From positions 1 through 15,746 of the forward strand of contig JAJYBW010000023.1 of NCBI GenBank assembly GCA_021778815.1: a stretch of DNA of 15,746 nt, written 5' to 3'. A program made the position numbers and the translations under genes. How positions within the stretch are numbered: the first letter of the stretch is position 1; every line of letters begins with the position of its first letter. Below the pieces are notes generated by a model. That model ran no database searches and was not told where the DNA came from. It saw nothing but the letters and a program-made list of their open reading frames with translations. This stretch comes from Acidobacteriota bacterium (GTDB lineage: Bacteria > Acidobacteriota > Terriglobia > Terriglobales > Acidobacteriaceae). Below are positions 8,397 through 15,139 of the stretch, piece after piece.

Positions 8397-10061
8397 CTAC
8401 TTTCCGGTATAGGTGACTCGCCAGATGGAATTTGATCCATCGTCGGTGACCAGCAGCGATCCGTCAGGAGCCACTGTCACTCCGACCGGGCGTCCCCAGG
8501 CATTGCCGTCGGGTAGCACGAAGCCTGTCAGAAAGTCTTCGTATTCTCCGGTGGCGTGGCCTGTCTGGTGCAGCGGCACGCGAATCACTTCGTATCCGGC
8601 GCGCGTGCCCTTGTTCCAGGAGCCGTGCTCGGCGGCGAAAATGTCGCCGTCATATTCCCTGGGGAACTGCTTGCCTTCATAAAACGTCATCTCCAGCGAC
8701 GCATTATGGGGCTGCAGCAGCACATCCGGAACGATGGCCTTGTCTTTCAGCTCGGGATGCTTGCCATCGAGGCGCGGGTCCTGGTGGCCGCCGATGTACC
8801 ACCACGGCCAGCCATAGAAACCGCCCTTTTGGACATGAGTGATGTAGTCGGGCACAAGATTGTCGCCCAGCGCATCGCGTTCATTCACGCTGCACCATAG
8901 TTCGCCGGTCTGCGGATTGATCGCAAGACCCACTGGGTTGCGAATTCCATAGGCATAGATGCGCATGTGGGATCCGTCAGGATTGAACGCCAGGATATCG
9001 GCGCGATTTTTTTCTTCCGGGTGCGTGTCTGGATCGTTGACGTTCGAGCCCGACCCGACGGAAACGAACATCGTCTTGCCGTCTGGAGAGAAGCGAATAT
9101 CGCGCGTGGAGTGTCCTCTGCCGCTGGGCAGATCATCCAGGTGCTGCGCCGGCCCGGTGGCGGTCAAGTCACCGTTTTTGTAGGGGAAGCGCACCACTGC
9201 GTTTGTATTTCCGATGTAGAGCCACTTTGGGTTCGGCCCCGGAGGATAGAAAGCGATGCCGAAAGGCTTATTCAGCCCGCTCGCGAAGATGCTGGTGGTC
9301 TTCGGTTTTCCGTCCGCGGTGATCCCGCGGAAGACCATGATCTGACCTTTGCTGGTCTCGGCGACAAAGAAGTCCCCATTGGGAGCGGTACGAATCAGGC
9401 GCGGATTGTCGAGGCCCGTGGTGTACAGTTCCACCTTGAATCCCTTGGGAGCCTGCGGCCAAACGCCTTCCGGTCGAGGAACAATGGTCGGCCCGTTGCC
9501 CGCGGACTGGGTGGCAAAGGGAGCGGGAAGATCCGGCACCGTAATTTTGCGCACGGTTCCAGGCTTCTCGTATCGAAAGTCGGTGAAGGGAGGCGTCGGC
9601 GGCGGAGCCTGCAATGTCGCTGTCGTTGCGCTGGCGCCGGTGGCTGCGGTCGACAATTGCGCGGCTCCGGGGGAGTTCAGGTACTTGAGGTAGGTCACGA
9701 TCTGCCAGCGCTGCTGGGCCGGCAGAGTCTCCCATGCGGGCATGCCGTTGGCCATATCACCGTGGGTAATGAACCAGAAAATCTCTCCGGGTTTGGCGGC
9801 CTGCGTCGCTCCACTGGCCAGCGAAGGGATGTTGCCGGTTCCCTTGGCGGTGGCGCCGTGACAGGAGGCGCAACGCTCCTGATACAACTTTTGGCCCGCA
9901 GCGGCATTCTGCTTCCCGGTGTCAGGGTTTTCCAGCGTGGACGAAGATGCAGGCGCGTTATGGAAGCTCTGGGCGATGGCGGGAATCGCGAGCCCCAGGG
10001 CGCTGATGGCGACGATCGAACGAAACAGTGGGCGGATAAATACGGACTTTCTTGACGTCAA
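8397..10061 (-). CDS. Secreted cytochrome c-PQQ sugar dehydrogenase fusion
   Basis: A 554-residue periplasmic oxidoreductase. A signal peptide (about 1-30, ending AIPAIA) is followed by a class I cytochrome c domain (about 52-130) with heme motif CASCH (C64, C67, H68) and probable axial ligand M107 in GMPAW. A Pro/Ala/Thr-rich linker (131-160) leads to a six-bladed propeller (about 205-554) of the PQQ-dependent glucose/sorbosone dehydrogenase family, with GLDNPRLI, SGRGHSTRDIRFSPDG (H317 is a candidate catalytic or PQQ-contact residue), YGIRNPVGLA, AAEHGSWN and a closing LLVTDDGSNSIWRVTY. It should oxidise an aldose or related carbohydrate and pass electrons to its own heme, then to the respiratory chain. 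The exact substrate is unknown. The start is TTG at 10061: no ATG fits before the signal peptide, and AGGAG lies 7 bases upstream. No PQQ biosynthesis gene is nearby. It is transcribed divergently from the transporter unit. Confidence 0.88.
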   Translation of the reverse strand: MTSRKSVFIRPLFRSIVAISALGLAIPAIAQSFHNAPASSSTLENPDTGKQNAAAGQKLYQERCASCHGATAKGTGNIPSLASGATQAAKPGEIFWFITHGDMANGMPAWETLPAQQRWQIVTYLKYLNSPGAAQLSTAATGASATTATLQAPPPTPPFTDFRYEKPGTVRKITVPDLPAPFATQSAGNGPTIVPRPEGVWPQAPKGFKVELYTTGLDNPRLIRTAPNGDFFVAETSKGQIMVFRGITADGKPKTTSIFASGLNKPFGIAFYPPGPNPKWLYIGNTNAVVRFPYKNGDLTATGPAQHLDDLPSGRGHSTRDIRFSPDGKTMFVSVGSGSNVNDPDTHPEEKNRADILAFNPDGSHMRIYAYGIRNPVGLAINPQTGELWCSVNERDALGDNLVPDYITHVQKGGFYGWPWWYIGGHQDPRLDGKHPELKDKAIVPDVLLQPHNASLEMTFYEGKQFPREYDGDIFAAEHGSWNKGTRAGYEVIRVPLHQTGHATGEYEDFLTGFVLPDGNAWGRPVGVTVAPDGSLLVTDDGSNSIWRVTYTGK

Positions 10062-10068
10062 TGCTTCT

Positions 10069-10073
10069 CTCCT
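10069..10073 (-). promoter_or_regulatory. Ribosome-binding site supporting a TTG start for the sugar dehydrogenase
   Basis: Minus-strand AGGAG, 7 bases before the TTG at 10061. The combination of good spacing, a signal peptide starting right after it and no in-frame ATG makes the rare TTG start credible. Confidence 0.7.
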
Positions 10074-10080
10074 GCATCCA

Positions 10081-10126
10081 GATTGTTTGACCTCGCGGCC
10101 TGACGCTACCTCAGGTAGGACGCAAT
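10081..10126 (-). repeat. Nested inverted repeats in the leader of the sugar dehydrogenase
   Basis: Outer arms GATTG (10081-10085) and CAATC (10122-10126) enclose the near-palindrome CTACCT-C-AGGTAG (10106-10118). In the minus-strand mRNA this would fold as a hairpin within a short closing helix, 20 to 65 bases upstream of the TTG start. It could equally be an operator. It matches no riboswitch class I know. Confidence 0.35.
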
Positions 10127-10172
10127 CTTACCCAATAAAGATTCACAAAGGGCCGTGGAATTGGCGGCTGGT

Positions 10173-10184
10173 CTTCGTACGAAG
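10173..10184. promoter_or_regulatory. Perfect 12-base palindrome, candidate operator
   Basis: CTTCGTACGAAG is its own reverse complement and sits in the divergent region, 112 bases from the dehydrogenase start and 285 bases from the leader ORF. A dimeric repressor site is possible, but one copy of a 12-base palindrome can occur by chance. Confidence 0.25.
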
Positions 10185-10401
10185 GCGGTTATGACAAGAA
10201 TTTTACGCAGAATTCATCCTCCCTTGGTAACGAGAAACATGCTTGCATCCCCCGGTCGATTCCGCACGCGGGATCAGCGGTGAAGCACGCTTCCATGGGG
10301 ACTCGCAATACCGCAGTGGTCCGGAGAAACCTTCGACGGCTGGATTGAATCGAAGTTACAGACTCTTGGTTCTGCTGGCTGGGTGCTCCGAAATCAACGG
10401 T

Positions 10402-10430
10402 TTTTCATTCATCTGCGACTTCCTCATTAT
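10402..10430 (+). promoter_or_regulatory. Weak promoter candidate for leader ORF and AI-2E-family transporter
   Basis: TTTTCA (10402-10407) and CATTAT (10425-10430) are separated by exactly 17 bases, each matching four of six consensus positions. Transcription from it would start about 30 bases before the leader ORF's ATG at 10469. This is pattern-level support only. Confidence 0.28.
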
Positions 10431-10457
10431 GGCATTCGTGTAGGCAAGGTCCAGAGC

Positions 10458-10462
10458 GAGGA
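10458..10462 (+). promoter_or_regulatory. Ribosome-binding site of the leader ORF
   Basis: GAGGA, 6 bases before the ATG at 10469. No comparable site precedes the transporter's own ATG at 10570 (preceding bases are TTGGTTTCCCT), so ribosomes may reach the transporter through the leader ORF. Confidence 0.5.
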
Positions 10463-10468
10463 CGTTCC

Positions 10469-10573
10469 ATGAGCCAACGCGAAATTTCAGGGCAGGCCTT
10501 CTCCGCTGGAGTTGAATCGCTGGCACGTGCGACAAGCGGCTACCCGTTATTTTCCATGTTGGTTTCCCTATGA
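10469..10573 (+). CDS. Candidate 34-codon leader ORF translationally coupled to the transporter
   Basis: A short open frame starting ATG AGC CAA and ending at TGA 10571-10573, so its stop overlaps the transporter's start codon as ATGA. It has its own GAGGA ribosome-binding site 6 bases upstream, whereas the transporter has none. That pattern is typical of translational coupling by termination-reinitiation. The peptide begins MSQREISGQAF and ends in a short hydrophobic tail (LFSMLVSL); I recognise no family. It may be an upstream regulatory ORF rather than a functional peptide. The frame stays open upstream to about 10349 but offers no better start there. Confidence 0.45.
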   Translation: MSQREISGQAFSAGVESLARATSGYPLFSMLVSL

Positions 10574-12462
10574 GTCGTCCGCAGAAATCCCGCGAGCTAA
10601 CCCACCTCTTCATCCTGATCTTTTCACTGGCCGCAATCGCCGTTCTATATCTTGCGAAGACTGTGGTGGTGCCGCTGGCACTGGCGATTCTGTTCGCATT
10701 TCTGCTATCTCCGCTGGTCACGTTGCTGGAACGTATTCGACTGCCGCGGATGCTGGCCATTATCGTGGTCATCCTGGCGGCTGGAATTGCAGTCGGCGCC
10801 ATCGGTTGGACGGTGTTCAACCAGCTGGTGTCGGTGACCGACCACATGGCGGACTTTACCTACAACATCAATCTCAAATTGGAAGCGCTGAAACCCGCAA
10901 AGTCGACAAGCTTCTCACGGGCAGAAGAAGAACTCGATCGCCTGGCGCAGCAAATCAGCATGGTCAACCTGGACACTGCTCCCGATCATGCGGAGCCACG
11001 TACGAGAAAACAACTGGGCGCTTCGGCCGACCACCCAATTTCCGTGCAGGAAGTGGGCAAGTCCGACCGGCTCGGTACCATTCATGGCGTCCTGGGGTCC
11101 TTGGTCGCCGTGTTCCTTGTGGTCGTCTTTACCTTTTTTATGTTGCTGCAACGGGAGGATTTGAGGAATCGCCTGATCCGCCTGACCGGGCGCGGGCACC
11201 TGAACCTGATGACCCAGGCGATGGACGAAGCCGGCCACAGGGTCAGCCGATATCTTGCGTTACAGCTGCTGGTCAACGCCTGCTACGGAACCCTGATCTT
11301 TGCCGCATTGTATTTTCTTGCGTTGCCGCACGCTCTTTTATGGGGCGCCCTGGCAGGAATTCTGCGGTTCATTCCTTACATTGGCGCCACCACGGCGGCG
11401 CTATTGCCCACAATATTTTCGATTGCCGTCTACACCGGCTGGACCCCAACCCTGCTGATCATGGCGGTTTTTTTCTGTCTGGAAGTGCTTACGGCAAACT
11501 TTATTGAACCGCATGTCTATGGAAAACAAACGGGGCTGTCACCGCTGGCTATTCTGGTCGCGGCCGTTTTCTGGACGTTGATCTGGGGCCCGATTGGATT
11601 GATTCTTTCCGTTCCCCTGACAGTGTGCCTGGTGGTTGTAGGCTCCCATGTGCCCAGCCTCAAGTTTCTGACAGTGCTGCTCGGCGACCAGCCGGTGATG
11701 CGTCCGGAGGCCCATTACTACCAGCGATTGCTGGCCAGCGACGCGCAAGAGGCCAGCCAGGTCCTGGACTCCTACGTCAAGGAGCACTCCGTTGCCGCCG
11801 CCTATGACCAGGTGGTGGTTCCGGCGCTCGGTCTGTTCGAGCAAGATCGGCACCGCAACGCGCTCGATCAGGAGACCGTCAACTTTATCACCGAAACCGC
11901 ACTGGAGCAGCTGGAGGAACTGGGGCTGAGAAACGACGAGCCGCAACCGGCCCATCCCCCAGTTGAAACCGTCCCCAACGTGAGCTCGCCGGTCAGCGCA
12001 GATAAGCAACCAGCACCCTCCTCCGGCATAGGAATGCGGGTTGTTTGCGCGCCAGTTCGGGATGACTCGGATGAAATTGTCGCGATGATGCTGGCGCAAT
12101 TGCTGCGTCGTGCAGGCCATTCGGCTAAAACGATCCCGCCGCAAAACTTGGAGCGCATGGTCGCCGAGGTATTCGATGCCCGGCCTGACGTGGTTTGTCT
12201 GTCGGCTTTGCCCCCCTATGCGATGTCTTACGCGCGGACGCTGTATGAGGCCTTGCGGGCTCGCCAGTCCAGCCTCGAGATCGTCATTGGGCTTTGGAAT
12301 CACTCCGGGAATTTTGCGAAAGCCGCCAGGGTGATCACCGGCGACGAAGGGAATCCCATCTGTGTCACTCTTGCAGAGGCGGTCGAGCGCATCACCCTTC
12401 GTGATCCTTCCGTCGAGCCGGAACGAAAGACAGATGCAGGTGTCGCTGAGGCTCGCGTATAG
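10570..12462 (+). CDS. AI-2E-family (TqsA-like) membrane transporter with C-terminal degenerate B12-binding-like domain
   Basis: A 630-residue inner-membrane protein. Residues 1-360 are an AI-2E-family permease: hydrophobic helices at about 11-28, 30-50 and 60-82, a soluble insert (about 90-170), then helices at about 172-192, 228-250, 255-285, 292-310 and 325-356. The family signature lies around LRFIPYIGATTAALLP and IEPHVYGKQTGLSPLAIL. Family members export quorum signals, or Na+ or other solutes in exchange for protons; the substrate here is unknown. Residues about 380-452 form a helical region resembling the cap of B12-binding modules (YYQRLLASDAQEASQVLD, then AAYDQVVVPALGLF). After a Pro-rich linker, residues 488-578 read as a Rossmann fold (MRVVCAPVRDD, LAQLLRRAGHSAKTI, PDVVCLSALPP, IVIGLW). 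The cobalt-ligand motif DxHxxG is replaced by D498-D-S500-D-E-I503, so cobalamin binding through His is not expected. ATG 10570 is the only in-frame ATG after an upstream stop at 10513. Confidence 0.82.
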   Translation: MSRPQKSRELTHLFILIFSLAAIAVLYLAKTVVVPLALAILFAFLLSPLVTLLERIRLPRMLAIIVVILAAGIAVGAIGWTVFNQLVSVTDHMADFTYNINLKLEALKPAKSTSFSRAEEELDRLAQQISMVNLDTAPDHAEPRTRKQLGASADHPISVQEVGKSDRLGTIHGVLGSLVAVFLVVVFTFFMLLQREDLRNRLIRLTGRGHLNLMTQAMDEAGHRVSRYLALQLLVNACYGTLIFAALYFLALPHALLWGALAGILRFIPYIGATTAALLPTIFSIAVYTGWTPTLLIMAVFFCLEVLTANFIEPHVYGKQTGLSPLAILVAAVFWTLIWGPIGLILSVPLTVCLVVVGSHVPSLKFLTVLLGDQPVMRPEAHYYQRLLASDAQEASQVLDSYVKEHSVAAAYDQVVVPALGLFEQDRHRNALDQETVNFITETALEQLEELGLRNDEPQPAHPPVETVPNVSSPVSADKQPAPSSGIGMRVVCAPVRDDSDEIVAMMLAQLLRRAGHSAKTIPPQNLERMVAEVFDARPDVVCLSALPPYAMSYARTLYEALRARQSSLEIVIGLWNHSGNFAKAARVITGDEGNPICVTLAEAVERITLRDPSVEPERKTDAGVAEARV

Positions 12463-12487
12463 TCAAAGGAACACTGTTGCACGCGGT

Positions 12488-12506
12488 TCGATTTCATCGA
12501 TTTTTT
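12488..12506 (+). terminator. Weak terminator-like hairpin after the transporter gene
   Basis: TCGAT-TTC-ATCGA (5-bp stem, 3-base loop) followed directly by six Ts, 26 bases after the transporter stop. Position and U-tract fit, but the stem is short and A/T-rich. Confidence 0.3.
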
Positions 12507-12865
12507 GCGGCTGTCCCCCTTCGCTTCCAGAGAATCTCTGGCGGTATGATTCAGCTCAATGAGATAACCCAAAGTCGATTCAGGGATTTGCCTCGATGCA
12601 GTTTATGGAGCAATACGGGCCGCCTGAAGAACTTCAGTCATCCTGGCCGCATCATGCAAAGTGACAGATTGTAGACATTTGTGATTATCCGATTGAAAAA
12701 CTTGCCAAGAAACGGCAAACTCGTTGTAGCAATCGGCATCTATCCGAAGCAATGAGCCCTGCGGGGCCACACGAAATGAGAACGACTGGCTGGATCATTC
12801 CGGTTCTCACGGTGGCTCGCGACATAGTTGACGATGCAACGGCCAATGGATTCAAGGCCTTTTTT

Positions 12866-12872
12866 GGAGGAG
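12866..12872 (+). promoter_or_regulatory. Ribosome-binding site that fixes the lipoprotein start
   Basis: GGAGGAG ends 7 bases before the ATG at 12880. A TTG at 12877 and a second ATG at 12883 are in frame, but spacing favours 12880. Confidence 0.7.
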
Positions 12873-12879
12873 TAGATTG

Positions 12880-13641
12880 ATGATGTATTCAAAGTGGCGT
12901 GGTTTGTGCGGAATTCTCTCCCTGGCTGGATCACTGACACTGGTTGGCTGCGGTGTCGCGGGTAACAGCTACGTGCGCGTCGTGAATGCGTCTCAGGGTT
13001 TATCGGGCAACTTTACTGTCCAGGTTGGTCAGACTGGCATTGTTTCCTCCCTTCCATTCGGAACCGAAGGAGTACAACAGCAGGGGCAATACTCAACTAC
13101 GGATACATCCGGAAATTACCGGCCGCTGGGTGCCGGTGCTAACCAGAAGATGATTGTGTATTCCACCCCAGGTACAAATCTTGCCTCTGCGACACAGTCG
13201 TTCATCAAGAGCACGCCCTACACCATTGTTCTTGAATCCACAGCGCTGGAGTTCCAGGTGTTGACTGACAATACCGCTCCCACCGGTGGAGGTCTGCGGG
13301 TTGTCGATACGTCCACCATGGCGGGTGCCGTGGATGTGTACATTACGGCTGCCGGAGCCACTCCCGGTGGCACACCTGCCGTTGGCAATATGACGTATCA
13401 GCAAGTCACAAATCCGTACTTACCCCCAACCTCGGGATCGCTTGAAGTGCAGGTGACGGCCGCCGGAAATCCCAGCAAAGTTTTGGCGATTTTGCCCTAC
13501 ACGTTTGCATCCGGAAAGACTTATTCGATCTTCGTTTTGGATCCTCCGAATCCTTCGGCTCCGATTGTTCCTCCCACGATGCAGCCCGTACCGGGAGCCA
13601 ACACCTATGGCGTGCTGGTCACGAATGATCCAGCGATGTAG
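12880..13641 (+). CDS. DUF4397-domain lipoprotein
   Basis: A 253-residue predicted lipoprotein. The N-terminus MMYSKWRG, a hydrophobic core and the lipobox LVGC (lipidated C24) target it to the outer face of the inner membrane or to the outer membrane. The mature part has two related beta-rich halves of the DUF4397 type. The first is YVRVVNASQG with a later KSTPYTIVLES; the second is GLRVVDTSTMAGAVDVYIT with a later ASGKTYSIFVLD. Each half alternates a VRVV-like strand with a Y-T/S-I closing strand. The C-terminus is Pro-rich (APIVPPTMQP). These proteins are frequent in acidobacteria and other environmental bacteria and are presumed surface or adhesion proteins; no enzymatic role is suggested. 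It is probably a single-gene transcript: it has its own strong ribosome-binding site and a clean terminator right after its stop. Confidence 0.82.
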   Translation: MMYSKWRGLCGILSLAGSLTLVGCGVAGNSYVRVVNASQGLSGNFTVQVGQTGIVSSLPFGTEGVQQQGQYSTTDTSGNYRPLGAGANQKMIVYSTPGTNLASATQSFIKSTPYTIVLESTALEFQVLTDNTAPTGGGLRVVDTSTMAGAVDVYITAAGATPGGTPAVGNMTYQQVTNPYLPPTSGSLEVQVTAAGNPSKVLAILPYTFASGKTYSIFVLDPPNPSAPIVPPTMQPVPGANTYGVLVTNDPAM

Positions 13642-13658
13642 TTTGACCACACATGAAG

Positions 13659-13696
13659 AAGGCCTTCATTCTCAGCGGAGAGTGAAGGCCTTTTTT
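13659..13696 (+). terminator. Intrinsic terminator of the lipoprotein gene, possibly bidirectional
   Basis: A 15-bp stem (AAGGCCTTCATTCTC paired with GAGAGTGAAGGCCTT, one G-U pair), loop AGCG, then a run of Ts to 13696. It lies 17 bases after the lipoprotein stop. The converging ahcY ends at 13765, and the minus-strand read after the stem is CTTCATG, so it could serve ahcY weakly. Confidence 0.88.
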
Positions 13697-13764
13697 ACTT
13701 GGAACAGGTTTTGTCGCGGCTCCTGTCCATCTGGTTTCGATGACAGGAGCCGCCGTGGAATTGC

Positions 13765-15039
13765 TTAGGTTCCTTCGGACCAGCCGGCCAGGTATTCTTC
13801 CTGCTCGGGAGTCAGCTTGTCGATCTTGCAGCCCATCGCTTCCAGCTTCAGTCGCGCTACGCGGCTGTCCAGTTCCACCGGGACCGCATAGACCGTGGGT
13901 TGCAGCTTCTTGTAGTTCTCCACCAGGTATTCGGCGGACAGAGCCTGGTTGGCGAAGCTCATATCCATGACGGATGCCGGGTGACCTTCGGCAGCTGCGA
14001 GATTGATCAGGCGGCCTTCGCCCAGCAGGAAAATGTGGCGTCCGTCCTTCATCGTGTACTCTTCTACGAACTCGCGGGTTGGGCGTTGCGAGGAAGACAG
14101 ACGCTCCAGAGCGGGAATGTCAATTTCGACGTTAAAGTGGCCGGAGTTGGCGATGATGGCGCCGTTCTTCATCAGTTCAAAGTGTTCCTGGCGCAGGACG
14201 CTCTTGTTTCCTGTCACGGTGACAAAGACATCGCCGATTTTGGCTGCTTCCGTCATGCTCATCACGCGATGGCCATCCATTGCCGCTTCAATAGCGCGAA
14301 GCGGATCGACTTCGGTCACGATGACATCCGCGCCCATGCCGCGTGCGCGAGAAGCCAGGCCGCGTCCACACCAGCCGTAGCCGGCGACCACAAACTTGGA
14401 GCCTGCCAGTAGCACGTTGGTGCAGCGAATCACGCCATCCAGGGTGGACTGGCCGGTGCCGTAGCGATTGTCGAACATGTGCTTGGTCAGCGCATCATTG
14501 ACCGCGACCACGGGATACTTCAGCACCTTATCTTTTGCCATGGCGCGCAGACGAATCACGCCGGTGGTGGTTTCCTCGGTACCGGCGAGCACGCCTTCCA
14601 GCACATCCTTGCGCTTGGTATGCAGAATGGAAACCAGGTCGCATCCATCGTCCATCGTCAGGTGCGGCTTGTGATCGATCGCGGCCATGATGTGGGAGTA
14701 GTAGCTGTCGTTGTCCTCGCCCTTGATGGCGTAGGTGGAGATGCCGTAGTCGCGAGCCAACGATGCGGCGACGTCATCCTGCGTGGACAGCGGATTGGAG
14801 GCGCAGAGTGCAATGTCGGCACCGCCGTCGCGCAGCGTGATCATCAGGTTTGCGGTCTCGCTGGTCACGTGCAGGCACGCGGACACACGCATTCCCTTCA
14901 GGGGCTGGTTCTTGATAAATTCCTTGCGGATGATCTGCAGGACCGGCATCGATTGGTTAGCCCATTCAATGCGGCGTTTTCCCTGGTCGGCCAGGTCAAG
15001 ATTCTTTACGTGCGAGGGGACGGTTGTCGTCGTAGCCAT
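13765..15039 (-). CDS. ahcY: Adenosylhomocysteinase (S-adenosylhomocysteine hydrolase)
   Basis: A 424-residue NAD-dependent cytoplasmic enzyme that splits S-adenosylhomocysteine into adenosine and homocysteine, relieving product inhibition of methyltransferases. Visible conserved residues are H57 (CLHVTSETAN), D131 (MDDGCDLV), E156 (GTEETTTG), K186, D190 and N191 (NDALTKHMFDN), the NAD-binding glycine motif GYGWCGRG (220-227) with acidic E243, SGHFNVEID (299-307) and the C-terminal GEGRLINLAAAEGHP. It is the shorter bacterial/archaeal form, ending EEYLAGWSEGT and lacking the C-terminal KPxxYRY of eukaryotic enzymes. All catalytic residues are present. The start at ATG 15039 fits the family; its ribosome-binding site is weak (a purine-rich AGAAAAGA). 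It follows the Ada-type gene on the same strand after a 100-base gap. No other methionine-cycle gene is in the window. Confidence 0.97.
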   Translation of the reverse strand: MATTTTVPSHVKNLDLADQGKRRIEWANQSMPVLQIIRKEFIKNQPLKGMRVSACLHVTSETANLMITLRDGGADIALCASNPLSTQDDVAASLARDYGISTYAIKGEDNDSYYSHIMAAIDHKPHLTMDDGCDLVSILHTKRKDVLEGVLAGTEETTTGVIRLRAMAKDKVLKYPVVAVNDALTKHMFDNRYGTGQSTLDGVIRCTNVLLAGSKFVVAGYGWCGRGLASRARGMGADVIVTEVDPLRAIEAAMDGHRVMSMTEAAKIGDVFVTVTGNKSVLRQEHFELMKNGAIIANSGHFNVEIDIPALERLSSSQRPTREFVEEYTMKDGRHIFLLGEGRLINLAAAEGHPASVMDMSFANQALSAEYLVENYKKLQPTVYAVPVELDSRVARLKLEAMGCKIDKLTPEQEEYLAGWSEGT

Positions 15040-15070
15040 AGATGTCTTTTCTTTCTTGGATTGAAATCAC

Positions 15071-15128
15071 CCGCAGAACTCTGCGGTCTTCTCGAGAGGA
15101 AGTTCCAAACTGGGGTCATTCGATCCCC
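15071..15128 (-). promoter_or_regulatory. Structured leader upstream of ahcY
   Basis: In the 100 bases between the Ada-type gene and ahcY, the minus strand holds a perfect hairpin CCGCAG-AGTT-CTGCGG (15071-15086), 32 bases before the ATG. Further upstream is an inverted repeat GGGGATC/GACCCC (15112-15128), and the arms CGAGGGG and CCTCTCG could also pair across it. ahcY genes are known carriers of SAH riboswitches, but the conserved bases of that class are not recognisable here. A promoter is not evident either. Confidence 0.3.
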
Positions 15129-15139
15129 TCGTCAGGGTA

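Larger units (their letters stand above)
10062..10468. other. Divergent intergenic region between sugar dehydrogenase and transporter leader ORF
   Basis: About 407 bases without a convincing gene; open frames crossing it have no ribosome-binding site or recognisable product. It must hold the outward-facing promoters of both flanking units. Visible structure consists of an inverted repeat near 10081-10126, a perfect 12-base palindrome at 10173-10184 and a weak plus-strand promoter candidate at 10402-10430. I could not find a convincing minus-strand promoter for the dehydrogenase. Confidence 0.6.
12463..12879. other. Intergenic region between transporter and lipoprotein
   Basis: 417 bases without a supported gene; short open frames lack ribosome-binding sites and recognisable products. 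It contains a weak terminator-like hairpin (12488-12506), a palindromic 6-bp hairpin CCAGAG/CTCTGG (12527-12541) and a small inverted repeat TTGCC/GGCAA (12702-12718). The lipoprotein promoter must lie here. TTGCCA at 12702 is a fair -35 but has only a poor -10 at the right distance, so I do not call it. Confidence 0.55.

Noticed and set aside
8967..10055. Long plus-strand open frame of 362 codons
   Set aside because: It lies entirely opposite the cytochrome c-PQQ dehydrogenase, has no recognisable domain and shows Arg/Gly-rich composition typical of an antisense shadow in GC-rich DNA.
10356..10847. Minus-strand open frame of 163 codons over the leader ORF and transporter start
   Set aside because: Low-complexity Ser/Arg/Thr composition, no ribosome-binding site, and it overlaps the well-supported transporter N-terminus.
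10512..11507. Plus-strand open frame of 331 codons overlapping the transporter in another frame
   Set aside because: The +1 frame of the transporter has clear membrane helices and family motifs; this frame is Arg/Gly/Pro-rich with no domain.
11539..12303. Minus-strand open frame of 254 codons
   Set aside because: Antisense to the transporter's C-terminal half; no ribosome-binding site or recognisable motif.
12037..12310. Functional cobalamin-binding domain in the transporter tail
   Set aside because: The cobalt-ligand His and following Gly of DxHxxG are replaced by Ser and Ile, so only a fold resemblance is claimed.
15040..15139. SAH riboswitch upstream of ahcY
   Set aside because: Hairpins are present, but the conserved core bases of the SAH class could not be recognised by eye, so it is listed only as a structured leader.
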